Source of the DNA: Kribbella sp. ALI-6-A
Lineage (GTDB): Bacteria > Actinomycetota > Actinomycetes > Propionibacteriales > Kribbellaceae
DNA: 64,000 nt
Assembly: GCF_001984195.1 (NCBI RefSeq)
Contig: NZ_MTQN01000006.1
Coordinates: 186,001 to 250,000, forward strand
Direction: 5' to 3'
The position numbers and the translations under genes were made by a program. The notes under the pieces were generated by a model. That model did no database searches, was not told the origin of the DNA, and saw only the letters and a program-made list of their open reading frames with translations. This document shows positions 43,667-53,004 of this stretch, one piece after another. Numbering within the stretch: position 1 is the stretch's first letter; every line of letters starts with the position of its first letter.

Positions 43667-44447
43667 GCACGATCACCTTGTTCGTCAGAGTTCCGATTCC
43701 TTCGACGCTGACCGCGACCTCGTCGCCGGGCAGCATCGGGCCGACACCCGCGGGGGTGCCGGTGAGCACCACGTCGCCGGGCAGCAGCGTGGTGAAGGAG
43801 GTGATGTAGGCCAGCACCTCCGGGATGTCGAAGATGAACTGCGAGGTCCGCCCGTCCTGCTTCGGTTCGCCGTTCACCTGCGTGCTGACCCGGACGTCGG
43901 AGACGTCCAGGTCGGTGGTGATCCAAGGGCCGAGCGGGCAGAACGTGTCGTAGCCCTTGGCCCGGGCCCACTGACCGTCGGTCTTCTGCAGGTCGCGGGC
44001 AGTCACGTCGTTCGCGATCGTGTAGCCGAAGATCACTTCCTCGGCCCGCTCGCGCGGCAGGTCGCGGCAGATCCGGCCGATCACGATCGCCAGCTCACCC
44101 TCGAAGTGCAGGTTGTTGGTCTGCTCGGGATAGACGATGCCGTCGCGCGGGCCGATCACCGACGTGTTCGGCTTGAAGAAGATCATCGGCTCGGCCGGTA
44201 CGTCGTTGCCGAGCTCGGCGGCGTGGTCGGCGTAGTTGCGCCCGACACAGACCACCTTGCTGCGCGGGATCACCGGCGCGAGCAGCCGGACGTCGGCCAA
44301 CTGCAGGGTCTCGCCGGTGAGCTTGACCGGCCGGTAGAGCGGGTCGGAGTCGAGCACCGCGACGGTGCCGACGAGGCCCTCGGGGTCGTCGGTCTCGACA
44401 AGCCCGTACTTCGGTTCGTCGTCGACGGAGAATCTGGCGATACGCAC
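43659..44447 (-). CDS. Fumarylacetoacetate hydrolase family protein
   Basis: A 262-residue FAH-fold enzyme. The metal site is built from the usual acidic residues in [14 protein letters not shown] and in [15 protein letters not shown], and the start of the fold is [19 protein letters not shown]. Family members hydrolyse or isomerise 2-oxo acids of aromatic degradation (HpcE-like), or decarboxylate oxaloacetate. A homologue upstream of gltX is a common actinobacterial arrangement. It shares eight bases with gltX, so the two are translationally coupled. Confidence 0.9.
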   Translation of the reverse strand: MRIARFSVDDEPKYGLVETDDPEGLVGTVAVLDSDPLYRPVKLTGETLQLADVRLLAPVIPRSKVVCVGRNYADHAAELGNDVPAEPMIFFKPNTSVIGPRDGIVYPEQTNNLHFEGELAIVIGRICRDLPRERAEEVIFGYTIANDVTARDLQKTDGQWARAKGYDTFCPLGPWITTDLDVSDVRVSTQVNGEPKQDGRTSQFIFDIPEVLAYITSFTTLLPGDVVLTGTPAGVGPMLPGDEVAVSVEGIGTLTNKVIVRD

Positions 44448-44558
44448 GGCTGGCCTTCAGTCGGTGGGATGAACGGCCCGAGCCTACCGCCGCACCGGCG
44501 TGACCCCGCGACAACGGCGGCTTTTCCGGGTGCGCGCGCGGAGTGAGACAGTGGTCGG

Positions 44559-45083
44559 GTGACGACCGACCCCACCGCGCCGGACGCAGCAGCCCGTCCG
44601 GTCACGATCCGCCTGGCCGCGCCCGACGAGTACGCCGCTGTCGGCGAGCTGACCGCCGAGGCGTACGCCAACGACGGTTTCATCCCCGCGGGCTCGGACT
44701 ACGGCGACACCCTGCGTGCCGCGGCGGACCGCGCCGAACGGGCCGAGCTGTGGGTCGCCACCGACGGCACCGATCTGCTGGGCACTGTCACCTACTGCGG
44801 TGCGGGGTCGTTCTACCGGGAGATCGGCCAAGACCACGAGGGCGAGTTCCGGATGCTCGGCGTCTCCGCGAAGGCCCGCGGTCTGGGCGTCGGCACCGCG
44901 CTGACCGAGCACTGCATCACCCGCTCGCGCGAACTCGGCTTCAGCCACCTGGTCCTGTCGAGCGCCGACTACATGGTCCCCGCGCATCGGATCTACCAGC
45001 GCCTCGGCTTCGTCCGGGTCCCCGCGCGCGACTGGTCCCCTCGTCCTGGCGTCAACCTGTACGTCTTCTCGCTCGAGCTGTGA
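44559..45083 (+). CDS. GNAT-family N-acetyltransferase
   Basis: A 174-residue acyltransferase. The acetyl-CoA-binding motif A is FRMLGVSAKARGLGVGTALT, with the R/Q-x-x-G-x-G/A signature as RGLGVGTA; the first beta strand is VTIRLAAPDEYAAVGELTAE. Substrate unknown. The start is a GTG. It overlaps the next gene by four bases (GTGA), so the two are translationally coupled. The gap of 111 bases to the divergent FAH-gltX unit must hold both promoters. Confidence 0.88.
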   Translation: MTTDPTAPDAAARPVTIRLAAPDEYAAVGELTAEAYANDGFIPAGSDYGDTLRAAADRAERAELWVATDGTDLLGTVTYCGAGSFYREIGQDHEGEFRMLGVSAKARGLGVGTALTEHCITRSRELGFSHLVLSSADYMVPAHRIYQRLGFVRVPARDWSPRPGVNLYVFSLEL

Positions 45084-45943
45084 CCACTGTCCTTTCTCCC
45101 GCCGAGTGGGAACCGCTGGCTGCCGCGCACGCCGCTCGCGTCGACGAACTCGTCGCCGGCCACCTTGCGCGGAAGAGCCGCCGCGAACCACATCCGGTCG
45201 AGGACTTCCTCTTCACCTACTACCCCACCCGCCCCAACCAGCTTCGGGTCTGGCACCCCGGCCCCGGCGTCACGCTGCTCGGCGCCACGGCGTACGAAGG
45301 TCGCAAGGGCTACCTGTACGCCGACGGCGCCGCCCGCCTCGATCCTGAGCAGATCGAGCGCCGTGCCGACTCCATCAGCTGGATCCGGCGCCTGCTCGCG
45401 CTCACGCTCGACCGGCAGCCGCAGTTCGGCTGCTTCGGCCTGCACGAGTGGGCGATGGTCTATCGCCTGCAACCCGGCGAGGTCCGGCACGAGAAGTGGC
45501 CGCTGCGACTAGGTGCCGAGGGCACCGACCAGGTCGTCGACTCGCACAAGATCGCGTGCTCGCACTTCGACGCCTTCCGCTTCTTCACCGAGCCGGCCCG
45601 CCCGCGCAACGCCCTGCAGCCGACCCGCGACCTCCAGCCGCAGCTGGAACAGGGCGGCTGCCTGCACGCCAACATGGACCTCTACAAATGGGCCACCAAG
45701 CTGATGCCCTTCGCCCCGAGCTCGTTGCTGCTCGCCTGCTTCGAACTCGCCCGCGACATCCGCACCCTCGACATGCGCGCGTCGCCGTACGACCTGGCGC
45801 CGCTGGGCTACACCCCGGTCCCGATCGAAACCCCTGCCGGCAAGGCCGAGTACGCCGCAGCTCAACGTGCCTTCGCCACTCGCGCGAGGCCGCTGCGCGA
45901 ACAGCTCGTCTCCCTGTGCGACGAGCTGATCAGACCTTCGTAG
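45080..45943 (+). CDS. Conserved actinobacterial protein, often labelled 3-methyladenine DNA glycosylase
   Basis: A 287-residue soluble protein. It contains HLARKSRREPHPVEDFLFTY near the start, GCFGLHEWAMVY in the middle, and GCLHANMDLYKWATKLMPFA near the end. The family is conserved in actinobacteria and is commonly annotated as a 3-methyladenine DNA glycosylase, but no helix-hairpin-helix or Asp of that enzyme class can be recognised here. The conserved His/Cys/Trp set suggests an enzyme. It is coupled to the GNAT gene. Function should be treated as unknown. Its 3' end overlaps the convergent methyltransferase gene by 14 bases. Confidence 0.75.
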   Translation: MTTVLSPAEWEPLAAAHAARVDELVAGHLARKSRREPHPVEDFLFTYYPTRPNQLRVWHPGPGVTLLGATAYEGRKGYLYADGAARLDPEQIERRADSISWIRRLLALTLDRQPQFGCFGLHEWAMVYRLQPGEVRHEKWPLRLGAEGTDQVVDSHKIACSHFDAFRFFTEPARPRNALQPTRDLQPQLEQGGCLHANMDLYKWATKLMPFAPSSLLLACFELARDIRTLDMRASPYDLAPLGYTPVPIETPAGKAEYAAAQRAFATRARPLREQLVSLCDELIRPS

Positions 45944-46754
45944 CTTTCAGCGCGAACAGCAGCGGGATCCGTGGCGCTTCGTCGGGCAGGCGCCACCAGC
46001 CTTCGGGAGTCTGGATCATCGAGGGCCAGCGCGGCCACTGCAGGACCTCGGATTCGCGCAGGCTGTCGATCCGGAGACCCGCGGCCGCGAGCGTGGTGAC
46101 GAGCTCACCGAGGCCGTGCATCCACTCGTAGCTGGTGTTGCGGCCGGGGACCTCGTCGCCGGTATAGGTGACGGTCGACTCGTGGGCGATCGCGCCGCGG
46201 CCTTCCAGGTAGTCGTTGCGCAGCACGAGGTCGTCGGACTCCCCCGGCAGGCCGACCGGGCGCAGCGAGTTCAGCAGTGGGTGGAACTCGACCACGTAGA
46301 CGAACCCGCCGGGCTTGAGCAGCCGCGAGACGACCTCCGCCCACTTCGGTAGGTCGGGCAGGTAGCACAGCGCGCCTTTCCCGGTGTAGACGACGTCGAA
46401 CTGCCGTCCCCCGAGCGCCTCGACCGCGTCATACACGTTGGCATGCACGTAGTCGATTCCGACGTCGGCCACCCTCGCGATCCGTCGAGCCTCGTCGAGC
46501 GACCGGGCCGACAGATCCAGGCCGGTCGTCCGCGCACCTCGCCGAGCGAACGCGATCGTCTCCGTCCCGAGGTGACACTGCAGATGGACGACGTCACGCC
46601 CGTCCAGCTCCCCCAGGTCGTCCCACTCGTAGTCCGCGAACCAGAACTCCGCCGGCCGCTCGTAGAACGAACTCGCCGCATGCAACGGCGCCCGCGCGTC
46701 CCAGTCCGCCTCGTTGGCCGCCACTTGCGCCAACTCGTCCACGCCCAACCCCAT
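45930..46754 (-). CDS. Class I SAM-dependent methyltransferase
   Basis: A 274-residue methyltransferase. SAM motif I is VVHLQCHLGTETIAFARRGA, motif II contains TGLDLSARSLDEARR, and YTGKGALCYLPDLPKWAEVV is in the post-II region. The ATG at 46754 has GGAAGGAG in front; an upstream ATG in frame lacks it. It is similar to methyltransferases of the UbiE/COQ5-like group with unknown substrates. It is convergent with the preceding gene, and divergent from the DinB-type gene across a 465-base gap. Confidence 0.82.
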   Translation of the reverse strand: MGLGVDELAQVAANEADWDARAPLHAASSFYERPAEFWFADYEWDDLGELDGRDVVHLQCHLGTETIAFARRGARTTGLDLSARSLDEARRIARVADVGIDYVHANVYDAVEALGGRQFDVVYTGKGALCYLPDLPKWAEVVSRLLKPGGFVYVVEFHPLLNSLRPVGLPGESDDLVLRNDYLEGRGAIAHESTVTYTGDEVPGRNTSYEWMHGLGELVTTLAAAGLRIDSLRESEVLQWPRWPSMIQTPEGWWRLPDEAPRIPLLFALKATKV

Positions 46755-47129
46755 CGAGTGCTCCTTCCGCCGCCTGCTCTGGTCCTCCTCCCAGTCTCGC
46801 CAGGCCCAGGTCCACACGTCACCACTCAAGCTCATCATCGAATCCGCTCACCCTGCGTCACGCAACAGACGGCTACAGCGATCGACGGCGGGCAGGTCTC
46901 TGCCCCACGGTGTGCCACGAGTTTCCCCCTCGGAAACGATCCCGCGAGCGCACGTCACGCCACCGGTCCGCCCCGGAAGCGTCTCCCCCGCCCTGCTCAC
47001 TGAGCGTGACTCTACTCTGGTCGGCCACGCTGAGTAATCACGATTCGGTCTCACTCCGCACCAGCTCCCCTGGTCGCGCCGCATTAGCAGTCGAACACCG
47101 GGAGGTCCAGCACCGACACGCTGTGCTGA

Positions 47130-47159
47130 TTGACTTCGCGGCGTTCGCTCGACCACAAT
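47130..47159 (+). promoter_or_regulatory. Promoter of the DinB-type gene
   Basis: TTGACT (47130-47135) and CACAAT (47154-47159) are separated by 18 bases. The SOS box begins on the next base, covering the transcription start. Confidence 0.65.
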
Positions 47160-47175
47160 TCGAACACATGTTCGA
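47160..47175. promoter_or_regulatory. LexA/SOS box TCGAACACATGTTCGA
   Basis: TCGAAC-ACAT-GTTCGA matches the actinobacterial LexA box TCGAAC-N4-GTTCGA exactly on both half-sites. It abuts the -10 element and ends 45 bases before the start codon, so LexA would block initiation until DNA damage. Confidence 0.85.
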
Positions 47176-47219
47176 GGCAAGGCCAAATGCACGGGAATCG
47201 GGGAGCGTGAGGATCTGTG

Positions 47220-47801
47220 ATGCCGGAACCGTTCGACTGGAACATCCTGGAGCGACCGTCGGCGATGGCGATGGTGCGGGGCCAGCTCGGTTTCAGCTGG
47301 ATGGTGCTGGCCGGGCGGCTGGCGACACTGACCGACGACGAGTACTTCTGGCGGCCGAGCTCGGACGCGCTCACCGTCGTCCGCCGCCGGTACGCCGGCC
47401 GCTTCCGCGCGCTCGGGTCGGGCGAGTGGGTGGCGCAGTGGCCGGACGAGCCGGACCATCGCGGGCCGCGCACGATCGCCTGGCTGATCGCACATCTGAC
47501 CGAGACGTTCTTCGAGCGCTGGGAGTGGACCTTCGGCGAGAAACTCCAGGGCCGCAGCGACATCACCCTGCACGGCAACGCCCGCGACGCGGTCGCCTGG
47601 CTGACCCATTGGGTCAACGCCTGGCAGGAGTCGATCGCCGGACTGGAGGAGGACCAGGTGATGACGGTCGGCCTCAGCCAGGCCTCCGAGCTGGACGCCG
47701 CCGAGCCGTTCGGCCACGTCGTCCTGCGCCTCAACCGCGAGCTGATCCATCACGGCTCGGAGATCATGACGCTCCAGGATCTGCATGCTCTCGCGGCGTG
47801 A
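47220..47801 (+). CDS. DinB-superfamily protein, SOS-regulated
   Basis: A 193-residue protein of the DinB/YfiT four-helix-bundle superfamily. His residues in the right places for the metal site are HLTETFFERW near the middle and LIHHGSEIMTL near the end. The superfamily includes bacillithiol- and mycothiol-dependent enzymes; the thiol of this organism is presumably mycothiol. The start is ATG 47220 after GAGG (a GTG directly before it is also possible). An exact LexA box and a good promoter lie upstream, so the gene should be induced by DNA damage. Confidence 0.8.
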   Translation: MPEPFDWNILERPSAMAMVRGQLGFSWMVLAGRLATLTDDEYFWRPSSDALTVVRRRYAGRFRALGSGEWVAQWPDEPDHRGPRTIAWLIAHLTETFFERWEWTFGEKLQGRSDITLHGNARDAVAWLTHWVNAWQESIAGLEEDQVMTVGLSQASELDAAEPFGHVVLRLNRELIHHGSEIMTLQDLHALAA

Positions 47802-47854
47802 AACCACAACATGTGCGACACGCGGCGCGTCGCTGCACTACATGTGGGGGTTGG

Positions 47855-48004
47855 GCGCTAGTGTTCCCCGTGCTGGTGGTTCTGCCCGGACGACGCGACC
47901 AAGGTCGGCCGGGCGGAGGCAAGAGGGGAATCCGGTGCGAGTCCGGAGCTGCCCCGCAACGGTGAGCGGACACGGTGTCCGCGAGTCCGAGTACCTGCCA
48001 CCGG
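47855..48004 (+). ncRNA. Cobalamin (AdoCbl) riboswitch upstream of nrdA
   Basis: The leader contains the conserved core GGTGCGAGTCCGGAGCTGCC (47934-47953) followed by CCGCAACGGTGAGC, and the 3' B12 box GAGTCCGAGTACCTGCC (47983-47999). A self-complementary segment, CGGTACGCGTACCG, follows at 48002-48015 and may belong to the expression platform. Borders are approximate. Binding of adenosylcobalamin should lower expression of the class I reductase. Confidence 0.93.
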
Positions 48005-48147
48005 TACGCGTACCGCCGGTACGCGTCGGTCCGAGACCTCGTGGGTGGGTCGACGGGCGAGCAGGCAGCCGTACTCGCCGTGCTGCCTCTCGTCGTGCGC
48101 GCTGCCACGGGTCACGGTCCCCCGAGATTCGCGTGGAGAGAGCGCCT

Positions 48148-50646
48148 GTGACCATCGTTTCGTCTTCGTCGCCGACCGCGACGGGCACCCCGCCCGCCGC
48201 GCCGGCCTCCCATCTCACCGTCGTCCGCCGCGACGGCGGCACCGCGCCGCTCGACGTCGGCCGGCTGCGGCTGATCATCGCCGAGGCCGCCGCCGGCCTG
48301 GACGCCGTCGACACCGAGCAGATCCTCGGCGAGACACTCGGCTCCTGCTACGACGGCATGCCCGAGCACGAGGTCGAGCTCGCCCTGGTGATGGCGGCCC
48401 GCTCGTACGTCGAGACCGAACCGCAGTACAGCCAGGCCGCCGCGCGCCTGCTGCTCGACCAGATCCGCCGCGAGGCGCTCGGCCGCGTGCACGGCGAGCC
48501 CCGGCAGGCGAGTCAGGCCGACATGAGCACGGCGTACGCCGAATACTTCCCCCGCTACGTCGCCACCGGGATCGCGGCCGGTCTGCTCGCCCCTGAGCTG
48601 GCCACCTTCGACCTGGACCGGCTGGCCAAGGCGATCAAGCCCGAGCGCGACCTGGACTTCGCGTTCCTCGGCCTGCAGACCCTCTACGACCGCTACCTGC
48701 TGCACATCGACAAGGTCCGCTTCGAACTGCCGCAGGCCTTCTTCCTGCGCGTCGCGATGGGCATGGCCCTGAACGAGGACGACCGCGAGGCCCGCGCGCT
48801 GCAGTTCTACGACTTGCTCAGTTCGTTCCGCTTCATGTCGTCGACACCGACCCTGTTCAACTCCGGCACCACCCGGCCGCAACTGTCGTCGTGCTTCCTG
48901 ACCACGGTCGACGACGACCTGGCCGGCATCTTCACCGGCATCCGCAACAACGCCCTGCTGGCCAAGTACTCCGGCGGCCTCGGCAACGACTGGACCCCGG
49001 TCCGCGGCATCGGCGCGAAGATCCGCGGCACCAACGGCGAGTCCCAGGGCATCGTCCCGTTCCTGAAGATCGCCAACGACACCGCCGTGGCCGTGAATCA
49101 AGGCGGAAAACGCAAGGGCGCGGTCTGTGCCTACCTCGAGACCTGGCACATCGACGTCGAGGAGTTTCTCGACCTGCGTAAGAACACCGGTGACGAGCGG
49201 CGCCGGACGCACGACATGAACACCGCGAACTGGGTGCCCGACCTGTTCCTGCAGCGGGTCGAGGCCGACGGGGACTGGACGCTGTTCTCGCCCGACGAGG
49301 TGCCGGACCTGCACGACCTGTACGGCGCGGCGTTCGCGGCGGCGTACGAGAGGTACGAGGCGGCGGCCGCGCGGGGTGAGATCCGGGTGTTCCGCCGGGT
49401 CAGGGCGGTCGAGCTGTGGCGGCGGATGCTGACCGTGCTGTTCGAGACCGGGCATCCCTGGATCACCTTCAAGGACGCGTGCAACCTGCGGTCGCCGCAG
49501 CAGCACGACGGCGTGGTGCACTCCTCCAACCTGTGCACGGAGATCACGCTCAACACCACCGTCGACGAGACCGCCGTGTGCAACCTCGGCTCGGTCAACC
49601 TGGCCGCGCATCTGACCAACGGTGCCGACGGGCCGGTCCTGGACGGCGAGCTGCTGCGCGACACGGTGAAGACCGCGGTCCGGATGCTCGACAACGTGAT
49701 CGACGTGAACCTCTACACCACGCCCGAGTCCGAGCGCGCCAACCAGCGGCATCGCCCGGTCGGCCTCGGCCTGATGGGCTTCGCCGACGCGCTGTTCACG
49801 CTGCGCATCCCGTACGCCTCCGACGCGGCCGTCGAGTTCGCCGATCGCTCGATGGAGCAGATCAGCTACCACGCGATCGAGGCGTCGGCCGATCTCGCCG
49901 CCGAGCGCGGCACCTACCAGTCGTACGACGGATCGCTGTGGAGCCGGGGCATCCTGCCGATCGACTCGCTCGAGCTGTTGCGCGAGGCCCGCAACGGCGA
50001 CGTCCGGCTGGACACCATGCAGCGCCTCGACTGGAACGCCGTGCGCGCCAAGGTGCTCCAGCACGGCATGCGCAACTCCAACGTGCTGGCGATCGCGCCG
50101 ACCGCGACGATCTCCAACATCTGCGGCGTCAGCCAGTCGATCGAGCCGACGTACAGCAACCTGTTCGTGAAGTCGAACATGTCCGGTGAGTTCACCGTCG
50201 CGAACCCGTACCTGGTCGCCGACCTGAAGGCCCACGGACTCTGGGACCGCACGATGGTCTCGGACCTGAAGCTGCACGACGGTGTCCTGGCCGATATCGA
50301 GCGGATCCCGGCCGAGCTGCGCGCGCTGTACGCGACGGCGTTCGAGATCGAGCCGTCCTGGCTGGTCAAAGCGGCGGCCCGGCGGCAGAAGTGGATCGAC
50401 CAGGCACAATCGCTCAACCTCTACGTGGCGGCACCGTCGGGCAAGGCACTCGACGAGCTCTACCGATCGGCCTGGCGGCACGGCCTGAAGACGACCTACT
50501 ACCTGCGGTCGCAGTCCGCGACGCATGTGGAGAAGTCGACACTGCAAGGCACGGACGGCCGCTTGAACGCGGTGCCGGTCACACACCCCGAGCCCGACGG
50601 CGCCTTCTGCCGCATCGACGACCCCGATTGTGAGGCCTGCCAGTGA
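48148..50646 (+). CDS. nrdA: Ribonucleoside-diphosphate reductase, large subunit
   Basis: An 832-residue class I reductase alpha subunit that makes deoxyribonucleotides in the cytoplasm. Residues about 24-115 are an ATP cone ([20 protein letters not shown]). The active-site blocks are [42 protein letters not shown] and the TYY dyad at TTYYLRSQ; the C-terminal redox pair is DCEACQ. The GTG at 48148 with GGAGAG eight bases upstream is chosen. The riboswitch lies 140 bases upstream and nrdB overlaps by four bases. Confidence 0.95.
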   Translation: MTIVSSSSPTATGTPPAAPASHLTVVRRDGGTAPLDVGRLRLIIAEAAAGLDAVDTEQILGETLGSCYDGMPEHEVELALVMAARSYVETEPQYSQAAARLLLDQIRREALGRVHGEPRQASQADMSTAYAEYFPRYVATGIAAGLLAPELATFDLDRLAKAIKPERDLDFAFLGLQTLYDRYLLHIDKVRFELPQAFFLRVAMGMALNEDDREARALQFYDLLSSFRFMSSTPTLFNSGTTRPQLSSCFLTTVDDDLAGIFTGIRNNALLAKYSGGLGNDWTPVRGIGAKIRGTNGESQGIVPFLKIANDTAVAVNQGGKRKGAVCAYLETWHIDVEEFLDLRKNTGDERRRTHDMNTANWVPDLFLQRVEADGDWTLFSPDEVPDLHDLYGAAFAAAYERYEAAAARGEIRVFRRVRAVELWRRMLTVLFETGHPWITFKDACNLRSPQQHDGVVHSSNLCTEITLNTTVDETAVCNLGSVNLAAHLTNGADGPVLDGELLRDTVKTAVRMLDNVIDVNLYTTPESERANQRHRPVGLGLMGFADALFTLRIPYASDAAVEFADRSMEQISYHAIEASADLAAERGTYQSYDGSLWSRGILPIDSLELLREARNGDVRLDTMQRLDWNAVRAKVLQHGMRNSNVLAIAPTATISNICGVSQSIEPTYSNLFVKSNMSGEFTVANPYLVADLKAHGLWDRTMVSDLKLHDGVLADIERIPAELRALYATAFEIEPSWLVKAAARRQKWIDQAQSLNLYVAAPSGKALDELYRSAWRHGLKTTYYLRSQSATHVEKSTLQGTDGRLNAVPVTHPEPDGAFCRIDDPDCEACQ

Positions 50647-51710
50647 CCGCCACCGGACTGGGTGAGATCTCCGTCGGCGCCGGCCGCGTCGAGGTCGCGG
50701 ACAAGGCGATGATCAACGCCCGCGCCGACGTCAACCAGCTGCTGCCGCTGAAGTACCAGTGGGCCTGGGACAAGTACCTTGCCGCCTGCAACAACCACTG
50801 GATGCCGACCGAGGTCTCGATGCAGGCCGACATCGCGCTGTGGCGGCGCCCGCCGGGAGCGCGCGACGGCCTGACCGACGACGAACGCCTGATGCTCAAG
50901 CGCAACCTCGGCTTCTTCGCCACCGCGGAGTCCCTGGTCGCGAACAACATCGTGCTCGCGGTCTACCGCCGGCTGACCAATCCCGAGTGCCGGCAGTACC
51001 TCCTGCGCCAGGCGTTCGAGGAGGCCGTGCACACGCACACCTTCCAGTACATCTGCACCTCGCTCGGCCTGGACGAGGGCGAGCTGTTCAACATGTACCG
51101 CGAGGTCCCGTCGATCGCCGACAAGGACGCCTGGGCGCTGAAGTACACCCGGCACCTCGACGACGGCGACTTCGAGACCGGTACACCGCAGGCCGATACC
51201 GACTTCCTGCGCGACCTGATCGCGTTCTACGTGGTGTTCGAGGGAATGTGGTTCTACACCGGCTTCGCGCAGATCCTCTCGCTGGGCCGGCGCAACAAGA
51301 TGGTCGGCATCGCCGAGCAGTACCAGTACATCCTGCGCGACGAGTCGATCCACCTGAACTTCGGCATCGACTGCATCAACCAGATCAAGCTGGAGAACCC
51401 GCACCTGTGGACGCCCGAGTTCCAGGCCGAGGTCCGCAAGATGCTGACCGAAGCCTGCGAGCTCGAAGTCGCCTACGGCCGCGCCACGCTGCCCAACGGC
51501 ATGCTCGGCCTGACCGCCGAGCTGTGCGAGCAGTACATGCACTTCATCACCGACCGCCGCGCCGAACAGCTCGGCCTCGCCCCGATCTTCGGCGAGACCC
51601 GCAACCCGTTCGGCTGGATGTCGGAAGTGATGGACCTGAACAAGGAGAAGAACTTCTTCGAGACCCGCGTGATCGAGTACCAGTCGGCCTCGGGCCTGAG
51701 CTGGGACTGA
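50643..51710 (+). CDS. nrdB: Ribonucleoside-diphosphate reductase, small subunit (class Ic signature)
   Basis: A 355-residue R2 protein. Aligned with E. coli NrdB by eye, the metal ligands are Glu96 (E. coli Asp84), Glu127, His130, Glu200, Glu234 and His237, and the radical Tyr122 position is Phe134 ([12 protein letters not shown]). Phe at this place together with Glu as first ligand is the signature of the chlamydial class Ic, which uses a Mn(IV)/Fe(III) cofactor in place of a tyrosyl radical. The C-terminal Tyr ([11 protein letters not shown]) of radical transfer is kept. It is coupled to nrdA by a GTGA overlap. Confidence 0.95.
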   Translation: MTATGLGEISVGAGRVEVADKAMINARADVNQLLPLKYQWAWDKYLAACNNHWMPTEVSMQADIALWRRPPGARDGLTDDERLMLKRNLGFFATAESLVANNIVLAVYRRLTNPECRQYLLRQAFEEAVHTHTFQYICTSLGLDEGELFNMYREVPSIADKDAWALKYTRHLDDGDFETGTPQADTDFLRDLIAFYVVFEGMWFYTGFAQILSLGRRNKMVGIAEQYQYILRDESIHLNFGIDCINQIKLENPHLWTPEFQAEVRKMLTEACELEVAYGRATLPNGMLGLTAELCEQYMHFITDRRAEQLGLAPIFGETRNPFGWMSEVMDLNKEKNFFETRVIEYQSASGLSWD

Positions 51711-51773
51711 TCGCATCGAACGGCGAGCCGTCCTAGGCCTCGCACAGTTCGGCAGGGTCCACTCGACCTGGAC

Positions 51774-51803
51774 GGCGCCGGCGAACCCTGGTTCGCCGGC
51801 GCC
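51774..51803. terminator. Hairpin between nrdB and the convergent ROK gene
   Basis: GGCGCCGGCGAACC (51774-51787) and GGTTCGCCGGCGCC (51790-51803) are perfect 14-base inverted arms around two bases, followed by a GC-rich tail. It lies between convergent genes and should act on both strands. No U-run is present. Confidence 0.65.
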
Positions 51804-51824
51804 GGCGCCGGCGTCGTACCGGAG

Positions 51825-53004
51825 CTAACAGGCCCCGGCCAGCCGAGCATCGACCGCCGCGGGCGAGTAGACCTCGTTCACGACCAGCCGCGCCATCCCG
51901 TCCAGCGCGGCGTGATCCGCGAGCTGTCCGGTGGCGACCGTCAGATGACGAGTCGCCCGCGGCAGCGTCGCCTGGTACAGCACCTCGTGCACCCCGGCGA
52001 CAAAATCCGTGTGCGCCAAATCCCCCGCGATCATCAGCACGCCAGGGTTGATCACGCTGACCACCGTCGCCAGCACCTCTCCCACCCGGCGGCCGGCCTC
52101 CCGTGCGAGCCGCAGGGCATCCGGCTGCCCCGACTGCAGCAACGCCCGTACGTCGGCGCCGGACCGTGCAGGCACTCCGAGCTCGGTCAGCGCCGTCGCG
52201 ATCGCGCGACCACTGGCGACCGCCGCGAGGCACCCGATCGACCCGCACTGGCACTTCGCGTCACCGGCGTCCCGGACCCGGATGTGCCCGATGTCCCCGG
52301 CGCCACCGTCGATCCCGCGGAACACCGAGTCGCCGATCACGACCCCGGCGCCGATCCCGGTCGAAACCTTGACCAGCACGAACGCCGGGCAGTCCGGATG
52401 ACCCGCCGACTGCTCGCCGAGCGCCATCGCGTTCGCGTCGTTGTCGACCAGCACCGGTACGTCGTACCGGCGGCGCAGGTGGTCGCGGATCGGGTACTCG
52501 TCCCAGCCGGGCATGATCGGCGGCCGCATCACCAGGCCGGTCTCGAACTCGACCGGTCCCGGCACGGAGATGCCGATCCCGGCCAGCTCGTCCGCGGACC
52601 GGCCGGCCTTCGTGAGCAGCGCCTCGAACCAGTCGGACAACGTGTCGAGCACGACTTCGGGGCCGTCGGCAATGACCAGCTCCGCGGAGTGCTCGGCCAG
52701 GACGCCGCCGGCCAGGTCCATCAGCGCGGCCCGGGCGTGCCGGGTGTCGAGGTCGGCGGTGAGCACGACCGCGTGCTGCTCGTCGAAGCGCAGCACGACC
52801 GGCGGGCGGCCGCCGGTCGAGGCGGTGGAACCCCGCCTCGACCAGCCAGCCGTTGCTCAGCAGCGGTTCGAGCCGCTGGCCGAGCGTCGAGCGGGACAGG
52901 CCGGACAGCTCCTGCAGCTCACCCCGGGTCCCGGCCTGGCCGGTCCGGACAAGATGCAGCAGCCGTCCTGCCGACGTCGTCGCGTCAGCCCTTGTCAGCC
53001 CCAC
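51825..53004 (-). pseudogene. ROK-family regulator gene with a one-base frameshift
   Basis: A GTG at 53004 starts an ROK helix-turn-helix (GELQELSGLSRSTLGQRLEP). The frame breaks at a CCCC run (52831-52834 on the plus strand, GGGG in the gene). With one G fewer the product would continue as GSTASTGGRPPVVLRFDEQ into the intact sugar-kinase-like domain that ends at 51825, with the ROK zinc motif CQCGSIGCLAAVASG and the ATP/sugar loops. So the gene is either a real null allele or carries a sequencing error. It is the last gene of the sugar ABC operon, and its start overlaps the permease end by 20 bases, so it should control this operon. Confidence 0.85.

Larger units (their letters stand above)
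46755..47219. other. Long intergenic region between the methyltransferase and DinB-type genes
   Basis: 465 bases without a convincing gene. The right end carries the promoter and SOS box of the DinB-type gene (47130-47175); nothing is recognised in 46760-47120. Confidence 0.6.

Noticed and set aside
46848..47807. 319-codon open frame on the minus strand across the DinB-type gene
   Set aside because: It runs through the SOS box and promoter and is antisense to a gene with recognisable family motifs.
47785..48147. N-terminal extension of nrdA from 47785
   Set aside because: It would translate through the cobalamin riboswitch; GTG 48148 has a proper ribosome binding site and gives the normal ATP-cone start.
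48112..50586. 824-codon open frame on the minus strand, antisense to nrdA
   Set aside because: High-GC codon bias leaves such frames open; nrdA has full family motifs on the plus strand and the antisense translation is low complexity.
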